From Microbacterium sp. LWO12-1.2 (GTDB taxonomy: Bacteria; Actinomycetota; Actinomycetes; Actinomycetales; Microbacteriaceae): a stretch of 64,000 bases of DNA. A program made the translations under genes and the position numbers. Under the pieces are notes generated by a model. It was not told the DNA's origin. It did not search any database and saw nothing but the letters and a program-made list of their open reading frames with translations. The DNA is taken from NCBI RefSeq assembly GCF_040675875.1, contig NZ_JBEGII010000001.1, forward strand, positions 3,348,001 to 3,412,000. The letters run 5' to 3'. This document shows, piece after piece, positions 9,001 through 16,628 of this stretch (within the stretch, counting starts at the first letter, position 1; each line of letters begins with the position of its first letter).

Positions 9001-9300
9001 CTGGAGGAGACACGGGCGCTGGACGGCTTCGCCCTCTTGCCGCAGCGGGTGCCGTTCGTGATCGCGGATGACGGGTCGGTCTCCCTCGGCACCGGCGTCG
9101 GGGCGTCGTCGAACGTCGAGCTGGTGGATGTCGACGGCATCCGCACGATCCGGGTCGAGGACGTGCCGGTCCTCGACCTGCCCGACGCCGGCGGGCCGGG
9201 GACGACCTGGATGTACCTGCTCGGTGTGACCCTCCTCGTCTCCGGTGCCGCCGCCGGCGCCCTTCTGGTGCGGCGGCGACGAAGGGTCGCCACCGGATGA
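6013..9300 (+). CDS. Large LPxTG-like surface protein, probable pilus tip/adhesin
   Basis: A 1095-residue secreted, wall-anchored protein. The ATG at 6013 has GGGGAGGA 4 bases upstream. Order of parts: signal peptide (residues ~17-46, ending AAAAP); a DUF6923-like domain (YNAISFHTVDNYLYGL); a DUF11 repeat (KTGPAVYTPGAAITYTLTV); a second DUF6923-like region; prealbumin-like domains (YTITETPSAG); a DUF11/DUF7927-like domain; a SpaA-type domain with the E-box YWLEETRALDGF; then sorting signal LPDAG at residues ~1056-1060, a hydrophobic helix and an RRRRR tail. The sorting motif has Ala where Thr is normal. Being first, longest and followed by pilin and class C sortase, it fits a SpaC-like tip subunit (inferred). 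Confidence 0.85.
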   Translation: MGAARRSARVAESRAGWRRLPAALLIAVLVAVVSIPLSQPLPAAAAPGDPFDPSMPRVFIAQDAPTRLYSAVQGNGSITLQPEGAPSAIEYNAISFHTVDNYLYGLRRDDGFRTVLVRIGQGGVVTSLGAVSGLTAPPGAQVYNQGAFGAGASASTLYVRTSQPSSAQLWAVNVTTGTASLITLSSAVPNVSDLTWKDGFLWGMSSANVMYRINPANGQVSSWATGIALNGAFGAQWTYGNGNLGLSDNVTGLIHQLAIGNPSAATPTFTLVSTTSGPASSNNDGAAIPGLDVDLGIVKTGPAVYTPGAAITYTLTVTNNGPGISSGYQVTDTLPAGVTGGSSPTAGCAVTSGVLRCGLAGLAVGATRTITVTGTVASATTGLLANTARVIGNERDPNPANDQSTSTAAFSAGFRCTADVVYGLNSTGAVLAINRTTGASVQEGVFPTSGVNGLGMSADGRYAFAVSQAGPKAVYRYDSMTGVAAAVGTIPQASAVNLFMGALNPVDGLYYVGANSGSQYVFYAFDTATNTSLGERFRLPSLISGVVYSDLAFDSRGRAFVVSSSGNGTATGNQLLVIENLPTNGSVATTRLLAYPAPATAAFQGAAFGSDGYLYGQYATATNRVLARIDPNSGAVASSSNILNPNGTTNTLVNDLASCSLNSTLTAQKFIDGRHTASDQFTVTISGNGVALGNTGTTSGATTGLQASPAASAGPVVGVPGRTYTITETPSAGTVPGNYRTLWECVDTRDSSLIASGTGATGTVTMPSSSASGAHVACVFTNFAIPTWTLAKQAYRGAAALPTGAVVRPGDEITYRVTAVNTSGVEVSGASLTDDLSQVLDDAAFVAGSAQLVIGTGAPLALTDPVGTQLTTGPFALPASTTAQLTYRVVVDADAWSRSLTNTVTGTGGKPGQPTPPQPCPTACTTTQVTPTPLQLQKVGEASTGELVPMDGSEWVIWDAETGGTALVDPVPPAMSGGMPVTGLFRDVTLTAGTYWLEETRALDGFALLPQRVPFVIADDGSVSLGTGVGASSNVELVDVDGIRTIRVEDVPVLDLPDAGGPGTTWMYLLGVTLLVSGAAAGALLVRRRRRVATG

Positions 9301-9377
9301 ACCCGATGAGGCCAAGAGGCGACATGACTGCACGGCCCGACATGACTGAAACACCCGACACAAGGGGGAAGAAAGAG

Positions 9378-10862
9378 ATGAACACGATGAATCCGACTCG
9401 GCGCGGTCTCCGCGGCGTTCTCGCAGCGAGCGCCGTCGCGGTGTTCCTGGGGCTCGGCCTCGCGGCGCCCGCAGCGGCGGCTCCGCTGGTCGATCCGAAC
9501 GCGACAGGATCGATCACGGTGCACAAGCTCCAGGCGCCCGACTCCCCGACGGGACTCCCGAACAACGGCACCGCGGTCGACACCACAGGGCTCGCACCGC
9601 TCCCTGGCGTCGAGTTCCAGGTCCGACAGGTCACCGGTGTCGATCTGTCGACGAACGACGGGTGGGCGGACGCCTCCGACCTCTCGGGTGTCTTCGATGC
9701 CGTCGATCCGGAGGGATCGATCACGGGTGCCGGCTTCGCGCTCGCCGCAGGGGCGTCTCTCGTGACGGATACGTCAGGGCAGGCCGCCTTCACCGGGCTG
9801 CCTGTCGGCCTCTACCTCGTCGAGGAGACGAGTGTTCCGGCGGGGGTGACACCGTCGGCGCCGTTCCTGGTGAGCGTGCCGCTCACGGATCCTGACGATC
9901 GTGACACCTGGCTCTATGACGTGCACGTGTACCCCAAGAACGCGGTGACCACGGCGAGCAAGACCGTCGACGACGCGGAAGCCGTGCAGCTCGGAGACGA
10001 GGTGACGTTCACCATCACCTCTGACATCCCCAACGTCGACCCGATCGACGGGTTCCGTATCGTCGATGTGCTCGACCCCAAGCTCGACTACGTCGCCGCG
10101 ACGGTCACGCTCGCCGACGGCACCACGATCGCCGAGGGCGCTGACTTCACGATCGTCCACGATGCAGGCACGAACGCCGTCACGCTCGAGTTCACCGCCG
10201 CAGGCCGCGCGATCCTCGCTGCGAACAACACCACGCAGGTCGTCTTCGATATCGACACCACGGTGAACGCGGTGGGCGAGATCGCCAACCAGGCGCTCGT
10301 CTACCCGAACGCTGCCAGCTTCGACATCGACCCCGGTGAGCCGGGTGGTCCGACGGTGACGCCCGAGGTCGAGACCCGCTGGGGTGGACTCACCGTGGAG
10401 AAGATCGGAACGGACAGCGCACCACTGACGGGCGCCGTGTTCCAGGTGTTCACCTCGGCGGCCGATGCCGCCGCTCAGACCAACCCCGTCACGCTCGGAG
10501 GCGACACGGAGTTCGAGGTCGTCGCGGCAGATGGCACGTTGACGATCGAAGGTCTGCGCTACAGCGATTTCGCGAACGGTGTCACCGTCGCCCCGGGAGA
10601 CGCGGGCTACCTGCAGTACTACCTTGTCGAGGTGCAGGCGCCGGACGGATACGAGTTGCTCGCTGAGCCGATCGAGTTCACCGTGACCGCCGCGACATCT
10701 GCCGTGGGCATCGACCTGACCATCACCAACGTCCCCCACAATGGCGGTTTCCAGTTGCCGTTCACGGGCGGCACCGGTTCGGGTCTGCTCTACCTGGTCG
10801 GCATCGGCCTCATCGCGGGTGGAGTCGTGTTCCTCGTCGTGAAGCGCCGCCGGAACGCCTGA
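9378..10862 (+). CDS. SpaA-type backbone pilin with LPFTG sorting signal
   Basis: A 494-residue major pilin. Signal peptide covers residues ~10-35. The pilin motif VYPKN (184-188) supplies Lys187, which a class C sortase joins to the Thr of the next subunit. E-boxes that form intramolecular isopeptide bonds are YLVEETSVPAGV (146-157) and YYLVEVQAPDGY near the C-terminus. The end is LPFTG (460-464), a membrane helix and KRRRNA. ATG at 9378 is chosen for AGGGGG upstream and because the signal peptide then has normal length; an in-frame ATG at 9297 overlaps the previous stop. It forms the fibre shaft on the cell surface. Confidence 0.92.
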   Translation: MNTMNPTRRGLRGVLAASAVAVFLGLGLAAPAAAAPLVDPNATGSITVHKLQAPDSPTGLPNNGTAVDTTGLAPLPGVEFQVRQVTGVDLSTNDGWADASDLSGVFDAVDPEGSITGAGFALAAGASLVTDTSGQAAFTGLPVGLYLVEETSVPAGVTPSAPFLVSVPLTDPDDRDTWLYDVHVYPKNAVTTASKTVDDAEAVQLGDEVTFTITSDIPNVDPIDGFRIVDVLDPKLDYVAATVTLADGTTIAEGADFTIVHDAGTNAVTLEFTAAGRAILAANNTTQVVFDIDTTVNAVGEIANQALVYPNAASFDIDPGEPGGPTVTPEVETRWGGLTVEKIGTDSAPLTGAVFQVFTSAADAAAQTNPVTLGGDTEFEVVAADGTLTIEGLRYSDFANGVTVAPGDAGYLQYYLVEVQAPDGYELLAEPIEFTVTAATSAVGIDLTITNVPHNGGFQLPFTGGTGSGLLYLVGIGLIAGGVVFLVVKRRRNA

Positions 10863-10879
10863 CGCCCCATCCCGAGGAG

Positions 10880-10904
10880 AGGGCGGTCGCTCCCTGACCG
10901 CCCT
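10880..10904 (+). terminator. Hairpin between pilin and sortase (possible attenuator)
   Basis: AGGGCGGTC (10880-10888) and GACCGCCCT (10896-10904) form a perfect 9-bp stem with a 7-base loop, in the 71-base gap between pilin and sortase. No U-tract follows, so partial read-through or mRNA-end protection is plausible; this would keep sortase below pilin levels. Confidence 0.5.
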
Positions 10905-10933
10905 GTCCTCCACCACCGCAGCAGGAGGAGAGC

Positions 10934-11830
10934 ATGACGACCACTCGCAGCGGTGCGACCCTCCCGACGCGGCGCGGCGGGCGGCGGTGGTCGCCCGCCA
11001 ACGTCGCGGTCGGCCTCGTCGTCGTCGTCGGCACCGGTCTGGTCGCCTATCCGTCGGCGGGGACATGGGTGACCGACCTCACCCACGCCTCCACCGTGTC
11101 GGGATACTCGCAGGAGGTCGCGGCGACGGATGCCGACGATCTCGATGATCTCCTCACCGCCGCGCGACGGTACAACGGCGACCTTCCGGATGGTCCGCTC
11201 CGCGATCCTTACGTGCTCAACGCCGAGGGCGGCGCCGACGACACCCGTGACCAGCATGCGGAGTATCTCGCCCAGCTCGCCCTGCGTCCCGGTGCGCCGA
11301 TGGCGCGCATCCGCATACCGGCGATCGACGTCGATCTGCCGGTGTACCACGGCACAGACGAGGACACCCTGTCGAAGGGAATCGGCCACCTCTACGGGTC
11401 AGCGCTCCCCGTCGGGGGCAGCGGTGCGCATGCCGTGCTCACCGGGCACTCGGGAATCCCCGGAGAGAGTCTGTTCAGCCGACTCGGAGAGCTGCAGGTC
11501 GGCGACACTCTCGTGGTGGAGGTCGCCGGCGAGAGGCTGACCTATGCCGTGGACCAGATCAAGACCGTCCTTCCCGACGTGGGCGAGGACCTGCGTGAGG
11601 TAGCCGGCCGCGACTACCTCACGCTCCTCACCTGCACGCCGATCGGTGTGAACACGCATCGCCTCCTGGTGCGGGCAGAGCGGACGGATCCGGGATCGGG
11701 CGAGGCGGCCCCGATCGCACTGTCGGCCTCACCGGCGTCGCCGAGGTTCCCCTGGGAGGCCGCCATCATGCTGGCCGGTGGATTCGCGATCGCCTTCGCC
11801 ATCGCCCGTCCCCGCACGGCGCCGCACTGA
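10934..11830 (+). CDS. Class C (pilin-polymerising) sortase
   Basis: A 298-residue membrane transpeptidase that cleaves LPxTG-type signals and polymerises pilins. N-terminal membrane segment ~22-40 and C-terminal segment ~273-292, the double anchor typical of class C. The lid motif is DPY (91-93). Catalytic residues: His172 (LTGHSG), Cys234 (LLTCTPIG) and Arg243 (THRLL), nine residues after Cys as in SrtC enzymes. AGGAGGAG precedes the ATG. Third gene of the pilus operon; no separate housekeeping sortase is in this window. Confidence 0.94.
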   Translation: MTTTRSGATLPTRRGGRRWSPANVAVGLVVVVGTGLVAYPSAGTWVTDLTHASTVSGYSQEVAATDADDLDDLLTAARRYNGDLPDGPLRDPYVLNAEGGADDTRDQHAEYLAQLALRPGAPMARIRIPAIDVDLPVYHGTDEDTLSKGIGHLYGSALPVGGSGAHAVLTGHSGIPGESLFSRLGELQVGDTLVVEVAGERLTYAVDQIKTVLPDVGEDLREVAGRDYLTLLTCTPIGVNTHRLLVRAERTDPGSGEAAPIALSASPASPRFPWEAAIMLAGGFAIAFAIARPRTAPH

Positions 11831-11840
11831 CCCCCGCGCT

Positions 11841-11890
11841 CCCACCCGCGAGGCGCTCTCCCCTCCCTGAGCCTCGCGGGTGGGTCTCTT
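11841..11890 (+). terminator. Rho-independent terminator of the pilus operon
   Basis: CCCACCCGCGAGGC (11841-11854) pairs perfectly with GCCTCGCGGGTGGG (11871-11884), 14 bp, followed by TCTCTT. It lies 10 bases after the sortase stop and could serve the convergent GntR gene as well. Confidence 0.85.
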
Positions 11891-11914
11891 CACCGACTCG
11901 CGTGCGGACCGCGC

Positions 11915-12682
11915 TCAGCCGACAGACGATCCCGTGGCCGGCTCGACCCCGTTGCCCGGCGTGACGCCGACCGTCTGCACGAAGAGCGACATCCGGTCAG
12001 GGCGCATCACGGTGGTCGAGAAGCACAGAGCTTCGCCTGTGCTGTCGTGCATCGTCTGTTCCAGGCTCAGCAGGGGGCTCGACGTCGGCACGCCGAGACG
12101 GTGGGCTGTCGCAGTGTCGGCGAGCATCGCACCGATCACGTGCTCGGTGGAGGCGACGACGAGCCCGCCATCGTGCAGCAGATCGTGGATGCCGCCGCAG
12201 AGATCCGCGTTCTCGAGGAGCGCCGCGGCCGGCAGTGCGAGGTAGCTCGTCGACACGGCGCAGACGATGGCGTCGACGATCGTGAGGTGCTCGATGCACA
12301 GCACGCGCGCACCGCAGCCGTCCATCCGCTCCTCGACCGTTCGTGGTGTGTCGATGATCCGACGCTGCACGCTGTGAGGAGCAGGGACGTCGCCACCGTG
12401 GAGCGGGTGCCGGTGCGCGGGGGAGGCGAGAAGGGAGCGGGTGCCGACGCCCTGCGTCCGCGTGACGACGCCCGTGTCGTTCAGCTGCTGGAGCACATCT
12501 CGAACGACGCCACGGCTTGCTCCGTAGTCGCGCATGATCTCGGACTCGCGTGGAAGCCGTCCATTCGGGAAGTCCCCGCGCGAGATGCTCCCGCGGAGCA
12601 GGAGGGTGAGGCGGCGGCGAGCGGCGCTTCCCGAGGTCTCGCGAGATGGCTGCGGCTTTCGGTCTGGCTCCACGAGCGCCAT
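11915..12682 (-). CDS. GntR/HutC family regulator with UTRA domain
   Basis: A 255-residue regulator. The winged helix near the N-terminus includes GRLPRESEIMRDYGASRGVV, the family's recognition region, followed by VVTRTQGVGT (the wing). The C-terminal ~150 residues fit the UTRA effector domain, ending with the LFVQTVG-type strand. The start at 12682 (MALVEPDRKP) is where the reading becomes protein-like; longer in-frame openings upstream are Arg-rich and unlikely. No strong ribosome-binding site is visible. Effector and targets unknown; it converges with the pilus operon but need not control it. Confidence 0.78.
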   Translation of the reverse strand: MALVEPDRKPQPSRETSGSAARRRLTLLLRGSISRGDFPNGRLPRESEIMRDYGASRGVVRDVLQQLNDTGVVTRTQGVGTRSLLASPAHRHPLHGGDVPAPHSVQRRIIDTPRTVEERMDGCGARVLCIEHLTIVDAIVCAVSTSYLALPAAALLENADLCGGIHDLLHDGGLVVASTEHVIGAMLADTATAHRLGVPTSSPLLSLEQTMHDSTGEALCFSTTVMRPDRMSLFVQTVGVTPGNGVEPATGSSVG

Positions 12683-12962
12683 CCTAGGCGGGCGGCGTCG
12701 AAGGATTCTCGCGGGATCGGGGGAGACGGGCGAACGGAGGTGCCTCCGTGCTGTAACGCCCTGTCTCCTCCCGAAACCTGCGATCCTTGCGGATCTTCTC
12801 CCCGACCTTCGCCGATCTCGCCGCCTGGACGAATCGTTCGTGGCGAGATCGTGCATCCTCCCCTATGGTGAAGGTGCATGCACAAGGGGATTCGATCGTC
12901 TCCGTCACCCCCAGATGACGGGCAGCCTTCCCCAGAGGCAGGACGATCCGTGCATGCGATTG

Positions 12963-13008
12963 GGCCCTCTCGAGTAGTTCAGTCCCCAATGGACTATTCG
13001 AGGGGGCC
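12963..13008. terminator. 15-bp hairpin in the csp upstream region
   Basis: GGCCCTCTCGAGTAG (12963-12977) pairs with CTATTCGAGGGGGCC (12994-13008) with two G-T pairs; the 16-base loop can pair further (TCC/GGA). No T-tract follows. Confidence 0.5.
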
Positions 13009-13040
13009 GCTATCGCCCATCTTCTCATCTTTTTTGGGAT

Positions 13041-13062
13041 TTGTCCCCCAAAAGGGGGACAA
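13041..13062. terminator. Perfect 9-bp hairpin with AAAA loop
   Basis: TTGTCCCCC (13041-13049), loop AAAA, GGGGGACAA (13054-13062). Preceded by a run of six T (13030-13035), so read leftwards it looks like an intrinsic terminator (stem then U-run) for anything transcribed on the minus strand. Confidence 0.6.
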
Positions 13063-13114
13063 GCGTCCGGAAAAGCTGTTAGCGTTGTTCCTGACGCACC
13101 CTCCGGTCGTCTTC

Positions 13115-13145
13115 GGCCCTCATCGCTCCCCCCGCGGTGAGGGCC
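13115..13145. terminator. 8-bp hairpin upstream of csp
   Basis: GGCCCTCA (13115-13122) and TGAGGGCC (13138-13145) form a perfect stem with a 15-base C-rich loop, about 200 bases before the cold-shock start codon. Confidence 0.45.
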
Positions 13146-13341
13146 ACACCATTTTCTGGGGCCTGTGTCGACGTCGACCCGCTCCCGTCGATCGGGATCC
13201 GCGGATGTCGGCGAGATTCCGCTCGTGCAACATTTGGGTTACCTTCTGGCCGCGGCTATTCCCTTCAGGGCCTCCTCCACTAGCGTTAGCGATGTCGGGG
13301 CATACCTGCGTCGGCTTCTTCACCAGCAGAACAGGCAGTAC

Positions 13342-13548
13342 ATGAGCACCCAGGGCACGGTCAAGTGGTTCAACTCGGAGAAGGGCTTCGGCTTCATCTC
13401 CCCCGACGACGGCGGCGCTGACGTTTTCGCGCACTACTCCGCCATCGAGTCATCCGGCTACCGGTCTCTCGAAGAGAACCAGCGAGTCGAGTTCGACGTG
13501 GCGCAGGGCCCCAAGGGCCTGCAGGCTGAGAACATCCGCCCCCTCTGA
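13342..13548 (+). CDS. cspA: Cold-shock domain protein
   Basis: A 68-residue single cold-shock domain (OB-fold) RNA chaperone. Both nucleic acid-binding motifs are present: GFGFI (RNP1-type, [12 protein letters not shown]) and DVFAHYSAI (RNP2-type, VFAHY). Normal length for CspA. The ATG at 13342 begins [15 protein letters not shown] as in relatives. Ribosome-binding site is weak, consistent with regulation through the long leader. Monocistronic, ended by a strong terminator. Confidence 0.96.
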   Translation: MSTQGTVKWFNSEKGFGFISPDDGGADVFAHYSAIESSGYRSLEENQRVEFDVAQGPKGLQAENIRPL

Positions 13549-13563
13549 GGCGGACAATGCACT

Positions 13564-13618
13564 GAACTCCCCGACCGGATCCGCTTTGATGCGGCATCCG
13601 GCGGGGAGTTCTGTGCTT
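13564..13618 (+). terminator. Strong terminator after csp
   Basis: GAACTCCCC at 13564 pairs with GGGGAGTTC ending at 13611, and the inside continues pairing (CCGGAT/ATCCGG, CCGC/GCGG around TTTGAT), giving a long near-perfect stem followed by TGTGCTTT. It begins 15 bases after the csp stop. Confidence 0.85.
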
Positions 13619-13675
13619 TGCGGGGCTGATCCGGCTTCGGGGTGCGCGATGGAGCGCGCCTGAGGGAGCCGTCAT

Positions 13676-13761
13676 GCGCCACGTGCAGGAGAAGGCGCGG
13701 GATGCAGGAGCTGCGCGCGGCGTTTCGTCCTGCGCGTCGCCGATCGTCCTGCAGGTGGCGC
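13676..13761. repeat. TGCAGGA palindromic element, copy A
   Basis: 86-bp intergenic element. Outer arms GCGCCACGTGCAGGA (13676-13690) and TCCTGCAGGTGGCGC (13747-13761) match at 14 of 15 positions; an inner pair GATGCAGGA / CGTCCTGCGCG lies inside. It lies between the convergent csp and HAD genes. Same sub-type as copy B (45351), sharing the inner GCGGCGTTTCGTCCTGC. Confidence 0.85.
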
Positions 13762-13774
13762 GGCCGCGCGACGA

Positions 13775-14440
13775 TCAGCTGAGAAGCAGTGCCCGGAGCT
13801 CGTCGACCGTGGATGCGCGGAATGCCGCGTCGTCGCCTTCGTGCGCTTCGCTGAAACCCCACTCCACGAAGATCACGGGCACCCCGTTGGCGTTTCCCCC
13901 CTCGACATCGTGGTGGCGGTCTCCGATCAATACCGGACGGGACACGTCGGCGCCGAGTGCGGTCAGCCGGCGCAGCGCCTCAGCCACGATGTCGGTCTTC
14001 GAGGCCAGTGTCGACTCGTCAGGTGTGGCGCCGACCGTCGTGAGGAATGACGGGCGCAGCTGGAAGTGGTCGATCAGTGCATCGACCTGGTTCTCGGGCT
14101 TCGAGCTCGCCGTCGCCTGGGGCACTCCGGCCGCGTGCAGATCGCGGATGAGATCGGTCACGCCCGGGTAGGTGGCCACATCGGTCGTGTAGCCGTCGGC
14201 CTTGCCGAGCGTGCGGTAGAACGAGACCGCCTCGGCCGATTGTTCCGGGGTCATGCCCGCCTGGTCCTGGAAGGACTGGAACATCGGCGGGCCGATCCAG
14301 TGGATCAGCTCCTCGCGGGTGGGTGCCGGCTTGCCGAAGTGCGTGAGCGCGACGTTCAGGCGACGGAGGATGCCGATCGAGGCGTCGACGATGGTGCCGT
14401 CGACGTCCCACAGCACGCAGGAGTAGGGGGAGGAGGCCAT
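13775..14440 (-). CDS. HAD superfamily hydrolase (phosphoglycolate phosphatase-like)
   Basis: A 221-residue HAD phosphatase. Motif I is DVDGTIVDA near residue 11, motif II the SSKP region (ATASSKPENQ), motif III Lys in ASKTD, and motif IV GDRHHDVEGG, which completes Mg binding. The cap domain between motifs I and II is of the alpha-helical phosphoglycolate phosphatase/Gph type. Start chosen at MASSPYSCVLWD (14440) since the fold begins there. Soluble; exact phosphate ester unknown. Confidence 0.9.
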   Translation of the reverse strand: MASSPYSCVLWDVDGTIVDASIGILRRLNVALTHFGKPAPTREELIHWIGPPMFQSFQDQAGMTPEQSAEAVSFYRTLGKADGYTTDVATYPGVTDLIRDLHAAGVPQATASSKPENQVDALIDHFQLRPSFLTTVGATPDESTLASKTDIVAEALRRLTALGADVSRPVLIGDRHHDVEGGNANGVPVIFVEWGFSEAHEGDDAAFRASTVDELRALLLS

Positions 14441-14551
14441 GCCTTCCAGCCTATGGGCTTGACGCGCACCGACGACTCCTCCTGCACAGGTGTGCATCTT
14501 CGATCGGCCTCCACCTTCCGCGCGCTGGAGCCGAACCCCCGTATCCGGGGC

Positions 14552-14914
14552 ATGACAGGCTCGGACGCAGAGAGCGAGACTGGGGGAATGTTCGTGTCGG
14601 TAGAGGTCATCACGATGCTCGCCTGCGCCGTGTCGATCATCATCGCGTTCGTGAGCGGGTGCGGGTGGTTGATCAATCGCATGGACGTGCGGTTCGCGCG
14701 GATGGAAGTGCGCATCGACGAGAAGTTCGCAGTGCAGGATGCGCGTATCGACGAGAAGTTCGCGCTGCAGGATGCGCGTATCGATGAGAAGTTCGCGGCG
14801 CAGGATGCGCGGATCGACGAGAAGTTCGTCGGCGTGGACCGCGAGCTGGGCGAGCTGCGGATCGCGATCGCGCGGCTGGAAGGACCGCCACGACGGTTGG
14901 CCACGGTTCGCTGA
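14552..14914 (+). CDS. Small membrane-anchored coiled-coil protein with 11-residue repeats
   Basis: A 120-residue protein: a transmembrane segment (ITMLACAVSIIIAFVSG, about residues 20-36) then a long helix made of near-identical 11-residue units RIDEKFAxQDA. In DNA these are four tandem 33-bp units (14705-14737, 14738-14770, 14771-14803, 14804-14836). An 11-residue (hendecad) period predicts a right-handed coiled coil projecting from the membrane. Start is either 14552 or the ATG at 14588 (MFVSVEV); neither has an ideal ribosome-binding site. Function unknown; resembles short repeat proteins often named hemolysin XhlA-like. Confidence 0.72.
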   Translation: MTGSDAESETGGMFVSVEVITMLACAVSIIIAFVSGCGWLINRMDVRFARMEVRIDEKFAVQDARIDEKFALQDARIDEKFAAQDARIDEKFVGVDRELGELRIAIARLEGPPRRLATVR

Positions 14915-14947
14915 CGCTGTGTCGAGCAGCGGGTGGTCGCTGCCGGA

Positions 14948-15643
14948 TCAGAACAGCCGGGGGATGCCGGACTCGATGCCCTTCATGTCGTCGTAGTCGA
15001 GCACGAGGCAGCGGATGCCGCGGTCCTCGGCGAGCACACGGGCCTGCGGCTTGATCTCCTGTGCGGCGAACACGCCCTGCACGGGTGAGAGGTGCGGGTC
15101 GCGGCCCAGCAGTTCGAGGTACCGGGTCAGCTGTTCGACGCCGTCGATGTCGCCGCGGCGCTTGATCTCGACCGCGATCGCGGCTCCGTCCGCGTCGCGC
15201 ACCAGCAGATCGACGGGCCCGATCGCGGTCGGGTACTCGCGACGCACGAGAGTCGCACCCTCGGAGATGCGCTCGACCTGCTCCGCGAGCAGGCGCTGCA
15301 GGTCAGCCTCGACCCCGTCCTTCTGCAGGCCGGGGTCGATGCCCAGCTCGTGCGAGGAATCGTGGATGATCTCGTAGATCTGAACGCGCAGCGCGTCGCC
15401 GGTCTTCTTGTGGGTCACGCGCCACACCTCGACGACGCCGGCACTCGCCTCTTCCTCGCCCGGGTCCTCGGTGGACAGCGAGCACGGAGGACTCATCCAG
15501 TTCAGCGGCTTGTAGCTGCCGCCGTCCGAGTGCACGAGCAGACTCCCGTCCCCCTTGTGCACGAGCAGACGCGTGGCAAGCGGGAGATGGGCATTGAGCC
15601 GACCGGTGTAGTCGACCGAGCAGCGGGCGATGACGAGACGCAC
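14948..15643 (-). CDS. nucS: Endonuclease NucS (EndoMS), mismatch-specific
   Basis: A 231-residue nuclease that cuts both strands at G-T, G-G and T-T mismatches and provides the non-MutS mismatch repair of actinobacteria. The N-terminal domain begins [16 protein letters not shown]; the C-terminal RecB-like core has Asp145 (GPVDLLV), Glu159 and Lys161 (AVEIKRRGD). The C-terminal residues IPRLF fit the sliding-clamp-binding tail of the family. GTG start. Absence of MutS/MutL nearby agrees with its known distribution. Confidence 0.95.
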   Translation of the reverse strand: MRLVIARCSVDYTGRLNAHLPLATRLLVHKGDGSLLVHSDGGSYKPLNWMSPPCSLSTEDPGEEEASAGVVEVWRVTHKKTGDALRVQIYEIIHDSSHELGIDPGLQKDGVEADLQRLLAEQVERISEGATLVRREYPTAIGPVDLLVRDADGAAIAVEIKRRGDIDGVEQLTRYLELLGRDPHLSPVQGVFAAQEIKPQARVLAEDRGIRCLVLDYDDMKGIESGIPRLF

Positions 15644-15693
15644 CCGTCGAGCCTAACGGCATCCTGGCGTGCGTCCTGACGGCGCTCGCCACA

Positions 15694-16518
15694 TCAACCG
15701 CCGAGTTGCCCGAGAGCGTCGAAGATCCCGAGCTCCGTCGCGGCGGAGCGAGCGATCAGGAACCCGATGATGCCGATGATCCACGCGGTGTTCTCGGCTC
15801 CGTTGCGCTCCATCCACGCCGCGAAGCGTTCGAGGGGCCGCTGCACGAGCCGCGCGGCCACCACACGCAGCACCAGCAGAATCAGCGCCGGGAGGATCAT
15901 GAGAACGCAGTAGCCGACGAGCGAGAGCACGCGCAGCGGCGTGCCGACTCCTGCATCGGCCAGCATCGTCATCGCCACGATGTAGGGCAGCATCGTGGCG
16001 ACCTCGACGAGTCCCGCCGCGATCGCCACCCCCATCACGGCCGTGCCGCGCGTGCTCGGGTCGAGCAGTCGCTTGCGCCATCGTGTGATGCGCCCAGGTG
16101 GCGCGGAAGAGGCGGCATCCGGGGAAACGTCAGCGGCGGGAGGGGTCAGGCCGGTCGACGACGCGCCGAGGTGTGCTGTCGCCGCAGCCTTCTCGCGTGA
16201 GCCCGATCCGGTGGGCATCACGAAGGCCGTGATGAGCAGCGACGCTCCCACGACGAGTCGGATGACGAGGCCGGCGGGGGAGGCGAGGAAGTCCGCGGCG
16301 ACGTCGACGAGGTTCACGAGCCCCCATAGGAAGAGCAACCCGATGACCAGATAGAACGCCGCGATCGTCACGAGGTAGAGCAGGATGCGACCCGCCCGCA
16401 CTCGACCGGGATTCAGGAGGAGGAAGACCGGGATGAGGAGGGTGCCGACGCTGAGCCCGTCGATCAGCGCCAGGACGGCCAGGGAAAGGGGCAGCGGCAG
16501 CCCGCCGAAGAGTTCCAT
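15694..16518 (-). CDS. GAP family (Sap, sulfolipid-1-addressing-like) membrane protein
   Basis: A 274-residue protein with six membrane segments in two groups of three, separated by a charged, Ala/Pro-rich cytoplasmic loop (residues ~105-150). It fits the GAP/Sap family of LysE-like transport folds, named for mycobacterial Sap, which helps export a sulfolipid. Here the substrate is unknown. It ends 51 bases upstream of nucS's start codon and is divergent from the sensor kinase gene. Confidence 0.72.
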   Translation of the reverse strand: MELFGGLPLPLSLAVLALIDGLSVGTLLIPVFLLLNPGRVRAGRILLYLVTIAAFYLVIGLLFLWGLVNLVDVAADFLASPAGLVIRLVVGASLLITAFVMPTGSGSREKAAATAHLGASSTGLTPPAADVSPDAASSAPPGRITRWRKRLLDPSTRGTAVMGVAIAAGLVEVATMLPYIVAMTMLADAGVGTPLRVLSLVGYCVLMILPALILLVLRVVAARLVQRPLERFAAWMERNGAENTAWIIGIIGFLIARSAATELGIFDALGQLGG

Positions 16519-16628
16519 GCCCCCCAGCGTGTGCGAGCCCGCCGCCGAGCGGATCGGGCGAAAGTCCTGATGTTGCGCGGCGCGCTCATCCTTTCGGCGG
16601 ATGCGACGCGCGGAGGTGCCGTGGTTGC

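Larger units (their letters stand above)
12683..13341. other. Long gene-free region and csp leader with three hairpins
   Basis: About 660 bases between divergent regulator and cold-shock genes with no convincing reading frame. It is less GC-rich than the genes and carries three strong hairpins (12963-13008, 13041-13062, 13115-13145). Part of it is probably the long 5' untranslated leader usual for cold-shock mRNAs; a small RNA ending at the second or third hairpin is equally possible. Confidence 0.5.

Noticed and set aside
12878..13345. A 155-codon plus-strand frame upstream of csp
   Set aside because: No domain, no ribosome-binding site, poor third-position bias, and it runs through three hairpins and into the csp start in another frame.
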